Of a DNA stretch of 22,925 nucleotides, positions 17,680-22,925 are shown in pieces. Numbering within the stretch: position 1 is the first letter of the stretch; every line of letters starts with the position of its first letter. The stretch spans positions 147,379 to 170,303 of the forward strand of contig MPNW01000701.1 in assembly GCA_011800805.1 (NCBI GenBank). The letters are read 5' to 3'. Origin of the DNA: Hirudo medicinalis (taxonomy: Eukaryota; Annelida; Clitellata; Hirudinida; Hirudinidae). Under the pieces are notes generated by a model. It saw only the letters and a program-made list of their open reading frames with translations, ran no database searches and had not been told where the DNA came from. A program made the position numbers and the translations under genes.

Positions 17680-17984
17680 ATGCTCTCAACTGACACACGT
17701 TCATTGCGGTGTAAATACGAAGATCTAACAACACTCAGCAAAAGAAACCACATTGAAATTATGTTATTTAAGTGTTTTACTGATAATTCTGTTAAAATAT
17801 GCCACTAGGTTACATAAAATAACAATATAATAAGATATGGCTTAAGTGGATGGATCTGCAAATGAACGGTGAAATTATAGCGTGGACAGCAGAGATGTTC
17901 TTGTTGGAAAGTTCCACCTGAGCCAACAGAAACCACGACAAACACACGCATTGTCTGAAGGCTGAACCCCTTTAAAATTTGAAC

Positions 17985-17990
17985 TTTATT
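17985..17990 (-). terminator. AATAAA overlapping the stop codon of the CUB-sushi gene
   Basis: On the minus strand GAATAAAG contains the TAA stop (17988-17986) within AATAAA. If used, the 3' UTR would be only some 15-30 bases. Confidence 0.4.
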
Positions 17991-18445
17991 CTCCAGGGAC
18001 CGGTAAGGGCATTTCCCATATGTGGGTGAACTTTTCACCCGTTGATGACCCCAGACTGACGGCTGCAGTTTTGGCAGAAGTTTTTGTTTTTTGCGGTAAT
18101 GGAATCGGGAAGGATTGACCTTCTTCGTCCATTTTCTCGTAGTTTGCTGCGCTGTAATCAGAACAGGCACTCCTAGAAACTGGAGAGTCACATTTCCTAT
18201 GCTTCTCGTACTGGGTTTGTTGCTGGTCATGATGATGATGGTGGTGGTGGCCGTACCGCATGCTTCTACTTCCAGAACTCGTGTAGGAAGGTTGATGATG
18301 ATGATGGTGATGGTGTGAGTGCTGGTGTGAGTGTTGATCCAAATCATCATCCGCTCCGTAAAGGCTGCTTTTGCTTTTTATGGAAATTGGTGTTGGGTAG
18401 TCACATTGATGGTGGTGGTGATGATGATGTCGATTACGGTTGTAC
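17986..18445 (-). CDS. CUB-sushi gene exon 4: His-rich cytoplasmic tail and stop
   Basis: Begins [18 protein letters not shown] after acceptor AATTGCAG. A basic start suits the inner membrane side. Three runs of seven His are at about 18402-18430, 18288-18310 and 18226-18248, with His/Gln/Ser sequence between. The C-terminal part is not repetitive (CDSPVSRSACSDYSAANYEK, then PIPLPQKTKTSAKTA and WEMPLPVPGE). The His runs are coded by CAT/CAC microsatellite. The stop TAA lies inside AATAAA. Confidence 0.82.
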
Positions 18446-20305
18446 CTGCAATTAAATACAATTATCAATTTAAGAAATGTAAAAATTAGCAAATAGTTGC
18501 CATTAAAATAATCACTAAGGTTTGTTATTAAGCATTTGATTCACTTTAACGCCATCGTGTTGGTCAAATCGTAATCCGTGTCGAGCACCAAAATTTCAAA
18601 TTTCAAACAAAAATATTACAAAACTTTCAAATAATTACAAACCTTCTGTAGAAAAAGATGATTATTAGAAAAAGAAAACAAGCGAGGAGAACAATCAACA
18701 CAGACGCCGATATTAGTATTTTGCCTGGTGAATATTCATTAAGTTGTCATTAAAGTATTCATCGGGTAATAAATGGATAGCAATTTATTAATAATTGATT
18801 ATAAATTGTAACATGCACAACATCATCGTTCAGACTCACTGCTTGATATATTACAAATAATATCATTAATATATTACAAATAATATCATTAATATATTAC
18901 AAATAATTTCATTAATATATTACAAATAATATCATTAATATATTACAACATCATCGTTCAGACTCACTGCTTGATGGATGAGAACCATCGTAGTTTGAAA
19001 TTCCAGCCACTTCCAAATAGGAAGCTGTTTTACATTTTTAAGTAAAACTTAATAAATATTTGATTAGTCATTCTTAATGTTAAGAAATATATAATAATAA
19101 CAATAATCATAGCGATGATGATGATAATAATAATAACGACAACAATAACAACAACATTAACAACAATAATAATAGTAATAATAATGCTAATCAGAAGAAA
19201 AATAATAATAATGTCATTTCCAAACTTAACTACATAAAATAAAGCAAGAAAATTCATGCTAACTCATAAACGCGGGAAAGCAATGTGTAATTTCACGTTA
19301 GTGAATGAATGTTGGAAAGCCAACTTATCTCAACATTCATTGTACAATTATTACGTCAAATGATAATACTAAATTGTTATAGATTAAACTATTTAAACAG
19401 AATTACCTTCGGAACAATTAGAATATTCTCCATCCCATACTCCCTGGTTGCATGTGATTTCCTTCTTTTGGTTTGAAACTTTGCAGCCAACAGAAGCTTT
19501 TGTAACACTTTCTCTTTTGAACCACATGCCTCCAGTCACCACTGGGTCTGTACACCCTATTACTGATTTCATTTAAGGGCGTAAGATTATTTTGCAACTA
19601 AATATTTTATTTCACTATTATTATAAAATTATCTTCTCTTATCCTGAGCATCTCAATTGGTTAAATATGTAAGCAACTGACATTCTTTGTCAAATGTCAA
19701 AGCAACTTAAATACCGATTGGATTATAAATTCACACCTCAGTTTTTTTAAATTTCCTCTAAGACCTTGGATCTTCCTGGGAGCCAATAATAATTTAATTT
19801 TACACTTAAATCATTAATTACAACTTATCAAAGCATTAATCAAACGTTACAAACTTTCGTAGTTGATAAGAAAGTGTCCACCAGACGATTTTGACTCCAG
19901 CTGGATTTGTACCACATGACCCTTGGAAAGATACAGCATCTGACGTCTAACATTTTTCCCACAAACAGGCAGAACCACATTTTCTTTTGGATTTTCCATC
20001 TGCTCCACAATTGTTGCATATTCCTCACATCCGAGTGTGTTGTGCGATGACGTAGTTGTTCTCATTTGAAGAATCATTTTACTGGGCCTGCTTTGAACTT
20101 CTGTCCTCGGAGCCCAAAAGTCTATCAAAGTTAGGTTAATTTGTTGACCCTTTGAACCCTGAATAAGCCAAGGGCTCTCCTTTGTGCCGCACCAAGTTTC
20201 CTGGAGGGTGACACTGGCTATGCTACCCGACTGTTGGGTTGTTCTGAGAAAGCGAGAGTTTCTGCAATCGCTCGATTCTACAGCTGCAACTAAAATTATG
20301 AACAT
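17986..20305 (-). CDS. CUB-like / sushi-like single-pass membrane protein with His-rich cytoplasmic tail (4 exons)
   Basis: Exons in order 20305-19855, 19562-19407, 18724-18643 and 18445-17986 sum to 1149 bases, 382 residues plus TAA, with consistent phases. Order: short hydrophobic N-terminus (MFIILVAAV), CUB-like domain with four Cys spaced 25 and 18 apart and ending FLINYE (about 14-150), sushi/CCP-like module with four Cys (about 152-202), TM helix (about 203-227), tail of about 153 residues. The tail has three runs of seven His and several Tyr (SDYSAANYEKM). A surface receptor or adhesion role is inferred from the layout; I do not recognise a named family. It is convergent with Lar. The start is uncertain: ATG at 20305 gives a minimal signal peptide, but AG at 20293-20294 could be an acceptor for an unseen upstream exon. 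Confidence 0.8.
18643..18724 (-). CDS. CUB-sushi gene exon 3: transmembrane helix
   Basis: GKILISASVLIVLLACFLFL then IIIFFYR, an uninterrupted hydrophobic stretch of about 25 residues followed by Arg. Phase 1 in (CACCAG), phase 2 out (donor GTTTGT), with the Arg codon split as in the Lar transmembrane exon. Confidence 0.85.
18817..18975. repeat. 23-base minisatellite between 31-base direct repeats
   Basis: About four copies of ATATATTACAAATAATATCATTA lie between two identical 31-base copies (18817-18847 and 18945-18975) that begin ACAACATCATCG and end CTGCTTGAT. Confidence 0.95.
19090..19210. repeat. AAT/AAC low-complexity run
   Basis: ATAATAATAACGACAACAATAAC and similar triplets over about 120 bases. 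Confidence 0.9.
19407..19562 (-). CDS. CUB-sushi gene exon 2: sushi/CCP-like module
   Basis: IIGCTDPVVTGGMWFKRESV, ASVGCKVSNQKKEITCNQGV and WDGEYSNCSE: four Cys with a Trp between the third and fourth, the short CCP pattern. Phase 1-1. The acceptor is CAG at 19563-19565; an alternative TAG nine bases inside would start R-C-T-D-P. Donor GTAATT. Confidence 0.75.
19563..19854 (-). other. Intron of CUB-sushi gene
   Basis: 292 AT-rich bases; nothing else seen. Confidence 0.6.
19855..20305 (-). CDS. CUB-sushi gene exon 1: CUB-like domain
   Basis: From ATG at 20305. SSDCRNSRFL, then ETWCGTKESPWLIQGSKGQQ, INLTLIDFWAP, LGCEEYATIV, VLPVCGKN, QMLYLSKGHVVQIQLES and GHFLINYE. The W-x-I and I-x-L-x-x-x-D-F pattern plus the final F-x-I-x-Y-E are typical of CUB domains. 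Ends in phase 1 before donor GTTTGT (minus strand). Confidence 0.75.
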
Positions 20306-20938
20306 GCAAAAACTCTGAGATGTTTAGCTTTTTGTACACGTAATTAATAGAATGATAATGAATATTAACAAATTTAATGAAAATTAATATGACCTCAACT
20401 GTCTACTACCTTAAATGTCTCATGAATAAAAGTTGACTGAAATTAAAGCTATTCAAATGCTTAAACCGCTTTTCTGGAATCGACGAATTCTTCAAATATT
20501 TTAGGAGTTAATCTAAAATTAAGGGGTGTTTTTAACCTTTTTATAGGCACTGCAGAGCATTCTCTTATTATTAATAATTCGGCTCAACTCCCGCTGAGTT
20601 CGCGCTCTCTTAGATGGTGTTGGACCTCTTTTGACCAACTTTGGATTGCAGTTTTATAGATTTTTTTCTGTTCTGATCAAACTGCCGATCAGCATAAATA
20701 TTTGCGCAACTTAAGGAATCTCCATCCCGATTCGGCCTCAACATAAGTAATCATCAGTTGTCATACGGGATCAGTTTTAACAATCGTTAAAGTCAAGGCG
20801 TTGCCACGACTGGACTTCAGTTTGGTAAAACAGATCGCCGTATCAGCCTCTGCAGCTTCGAACATCTGCTCGAAGATGTGGTGGTTGAGGGGACGAGCAA
20901 GCACTTCAACAAGTGTTCCACACATTAATTTCATTTTA
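20306..20938. other. Upstream region of CUB-sushi gene
   Basis: 633 bases, presumed 5' UTR and promoter on the minus strand. I found no convincing signal-peptide exon and no repeats. Confidence 0.5.
20538..20545 (-). promoter_or_regulatory. TATA-box-like element upstream of CUB-sushi gene
   Basis: TATAAAAA on the minus strand, 233 bases before the candidate ATG at 20305, between GC-containing flanks (GTGCC and GG). Could be a core promoter; no other support. Confidence 0.3.
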
Positions 20939-21083
20939 GAAATGTTCCTTGAAATTCGACCGCTTGAAAGTGCTGTTGGTGTCGTTGCACACTAAACACG
21001 AGGCTTTGATGGACGAAGAAGAAATCGTCTGTCCATTCGGGGTTGAAAGCCCGACGTTCGAGGTCAACCTTCTGGAGACTGGT
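20939..21083 (-). pseudogene. GTF2IRD2/ZBED-type zinc-finger transposon remnant
   Basis: The minus strand reads TSLQKVDLERRAFNPEWTDD then FFFV and, after a frame change near 21010, ASCLVCNDTNSTFKRSNFKE and HF. This is the N-terminal zinc finger block (EWTDxxFFV...CLVC...N.xRH) of domesticated and free hAT-like elements of the GTF2IRD2/ZBED/FAM200 group. The frame change and a stop right after HF show decay; no transposase core follows. Confidence 0.65.
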
Positions 21084-22009
21084 GGCTGTTTGTTTGTCTG
21101 TTTGTTTATTTTATTAAAGTCTCTTGTATAACTGGTAGCTGCGCGTTGCTTCTGCTCTTAAGGCATGGCAATGGTGTTAATGCGAGGGAACTCGATACAT
21201 AATAACTACCAATAATAACTAACCAGTGGCGGGTTGGGAGGTAAATCTTGATCGGGAAATGTCAGTTTAAAGGCGGCACTCGTGCATCGAAGTCATATTT
21301 TATTTGTTATTCTCCACAGTACCAATATAAATGTATTTTGATTTACAATGTAAATCATACATTTGTACTTGTGATCAAACAGAAAACGTCATAAATTATG
21401 CTGCAGAGTGAATAATGTTTAAGTTAGTGTTACAGAATCATTATTTTATTTTATTTTATGATCGCCAAAAATAAGCAAACAGGACTAAGTCACAAACATA
21501 ACTGAAATGCAAAGGAAATGATGTCCAAATGCAAAAACCCAAAGTGATTCACATCCCGCCATGTAAGAGAATAATTTAATAATTTTTATAACAAACTAAA
21601 AACCAAGATGAGAACGTGTTTGAGATGGCAACAAGAAATTAGCAGATATTTAAGTATTTAAACAGACAGCAAATACGATTTATAGGGTGACTTGAACGTT
21701 GATACTGATGTGGATGAAGTTGCACCTTAGATATGGATGAGTTACGTTGCTTAACTTTGGCCCAGTAAGGTTTTGACGATAACTTTTTATGTACTAGATT
21801 TGCGTGGACCAATATTTTTGTACAATGCAACGAAACACATGAGATTTACATACATATCAAATTTATTGAACTCAGGCGAATATTTCGTGCAAATTTCATG
21901 AAAAACTGGAATTACCAAAATTACGTAAATCAACCAGAAACACCAGGGAGCATAAAAAAGTGAGCATATTTATTAAAATCAAATCTATAATTTATAATTT
22001 ATATTGAGG
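21084..22009. other. Intergenic, nothing recognised
   Basis: 926 bases of mostly unique AT-rich sequence. CAGTGGCGGG at 21226 resembles a hAT terminal repeat but I found no partner. Confidence 0.5.
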
Positions 22010-22244
22010 TCAATAGTGTATCTTATCTCCTTTCTTAATAAGTAACTCCTGAACTCTCGTTTTTAATCTCCAGGAAAGGTTTCAAGCTCTTTTCATCCAG
22101 TTCAGTTGGCCTCTTCAGAACTTTCAAATTCCTCTAGTGTTTTTATGTCAATCCTGATGTGTAGCAGTGTGGTGCACTGTCATGCTGAAAATTGACTGCA
22201 TCATCTCTAAATTTGTCACGTAGCAGAAACAAATATTGGTCCTG
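22010..22244 (-). pseudogene. Tc1-like DNA transposase C-terminal remnant
   Basis: Minus strand: QDQYLFLLRDKFRDDAVNFQ with HDSAPH, equivalent to the FQQDNxPxH motif around the second catalytic Asp, then stops, then LKVLKRP (VLKWPSQSPDLNP region), and in a third frame LKTRVQELLIKKGDKIHY plus a stop, resembling the RRxxAVIxAKGGHTKY end of Tc1 transposases. Stops, frame changes and loss of the PDLNPIE part show it is dead. Confidence 0.55.
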
Positions 22245-22515
22245 TGTTTCGACATATTTTGTTGAGTTCTACTTCCCCTCAAAGGAAACAAGTTCAGATT
22301 AACCACGAGATGAAATGGCAGCCAAGATCGCCACCGAGCCTCCGAAATCCATTTATTTCAAAAATAGTTTTTTTGGGCTCTCTGGCATCATGCCAACAAT
22401 ATTTAAAGCTATCTCGTAAATCTAAATTGAATTTGGATTTACCCGAAAAAATAACAGAGCCCGAATCTCCGAATCCACCATCTCTTTTGCCCAGTATTGA
22501 AAATTATAGAAGAAG
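22245..22515. other. Sequence between Tc1 and Copia remnants
   Basis: 271 bases. Part may be the untranslated end or LTR of the Copia element; I could not define an LTR boundary. The plus-strand ORF here has no recognisable features. Confidence 0.4.
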
Positions 22516-22925
22516 TTACCATTGTTCTCTAGACAAACATCTTCTTGAGAAAGTCCAATTGCTTGGCAAAGCATTCTGATTCCTCGGTTTGAACAGAGGT
22601 TTCGTCATGATGTCAGCAAGTTGATCTTGACTTGAAATTCTTTCAACCTCTAGCAAATTTCCTTGAACGCACTCTCTCACATAGAAACGTCTTGTCTCAA
22701 TGTGCTTGGTTCTTCTGTGCATTTCTGGATTGTGTGCTAACTTTATGGCTGCTTCATTATCAACAAAAAGCCTTGTTTTGTCAATCTGAGTCAAATCCGC
22801 AAAGAGCCTCTTTAGCCACACTAATTCTCTGGCTGCTTCACTTGAAGCTACAATTTCAGCCTCTGTGGTTGAAATCGAAACAGATGCTTGTCTTTGACTG
22901 AACCAAGAGACAGCACCTTCTGCAA
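22516..22925 (-). mobile_element. Ty1/Copia retrotransposon, RNase H region (partial, frameshifted end)
   Basis: Open from the window edge: AVSWFSQRQASVSISTTEAE, ASSEAARELVWLKRLF, VDNEAAIKLAHNPEMHRRTK, HIETRRFYVRE and QLADIMTKPL, the standard order at the end of Copia pol (ADIMTKPL). The STTEAE and DNEAAI acidic residues of RNase H are present. After TKPL the frame shifts: the usual continuation (RMLCQAIGLS-like) is in another frame, so the last 20 or so residues of the open frame are out of register. The rest of the element lies right of the window. Confidence 0.85.

Larger units (their letters stand above)
17360..17985. other. Intergenic region between convergent genes, includes Lar 3' UTR
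   Basis: 626 bases. It holds a 17-base AT minisatellite (17398-17525) and the first plus-strand AATAAA after the Lar stop at 17674-17679, a plausible poly(A) signal. A short ORF with a signal-peptide-like start lies at 17614-17808; I do not call it a gene. Confidence 0.6.
18725..19406 (-). other. Intron of CUB-sushi gene with minisatellite and AAT/AAC run
   Basis: 682 bases with a 23-base minisatellite flanked by a 31-base duplication (18817-18975) and a triplet low-complexity run at 19090-19210. No exon seen. Confidence 0.7.

Noticed and set aside
17805..18350. 181-codon minus-strand ORF
   Set aside because: It is an alternative frame of the His-rich tail exon, which has the correct splice phase and protein-like C-terminus.
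20949..21131. Plus-strand ORF beginning MKFDRLKVLL
   Set aside because: It is the antisense of the zinc-finger transposon block, whose minus-strand reading matches a known family.
21226..21240. hAT terminal inverted repeat CAGTGGCGGG
   Set aside because: No matching inverted partner or target duplication was found, and it points away from the zinc-finger remnant.
22244..22579. Plus-strand ORF of 111 codons
   Set aside because: No recognisable domain, and it overlaps the antisense Copia end and its flank.

Overview
This is animal nuclear DNA. It is AT-rich, has 26 introns inside one conserved gene, carries many triplet and tetranucleotide microsatellites, and holds remnants of several transposon classes. 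The conserved gene is an invertebrate-type LAR receptor tyrosine phosphatase. Proteins of this kind, the transposon mix and the simple-sequence style would suit a lophotrochozoan such as an annelid or leech, but that placement is only a guess.

Plus strand, 167-17359: the 3' part of a Lar gene (type IIa receptor PTP, PTPRD/PTPRF/PTPRS family). I could place 27 exons whose phases all agree. They sum to 4809 bases, 1602 residues plus a stop, with no frame break. They encode the end of FN3 domain 2, FN3 domains 3-9, a membrane-proximal region, one transmembrane helix, a juxtamembrane basic segment, the active phosphatase domain D1 and the inactive-type domain D2. The Ig domains, FN1 and the start of FN2 lie left of the window. 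The introns are full of simple repeats; the largest (3244-6211) is nearly half microsatellite and also holds a pair of perfect CRE palindromes. The intron between the transmembrane and juxtamembrane exons (11410-12984) contains a dead non-LTR retrotransposon reverse transcriptase fragment.

Minus strand, 17986-20305: a four-exon gene facing Lar tail to tail, 626 bases away. It encodes a single-pass membrane protein of about 382 residues: a CUB-like domain, a sushi-like module, a transmembrane helix and a cytoplasmic tail with three runs of seven histidines. I do not recognise it as a named family; it is the best candidate for something undescribed.

Right end, 20306-22925: no intact gene. It holds remnants of a GTF2IRD2/ZBED-type zinc-finger transposon gene (20939-21083), a Tc1-like transposase C-terminus (22010-22244) and a Ty1/Copia RNase H region running off the edge (22516-22925), all on the minus strand.

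The most unusual signals are the 5' splice sites of the Lar gene (18 of 26 have T or C at intron position +3), a mirrored microsatellite block centred near 4.4 kb, microsatellite-derived coding insertions in both genes, and the His-rich CUB-sushi receptor.
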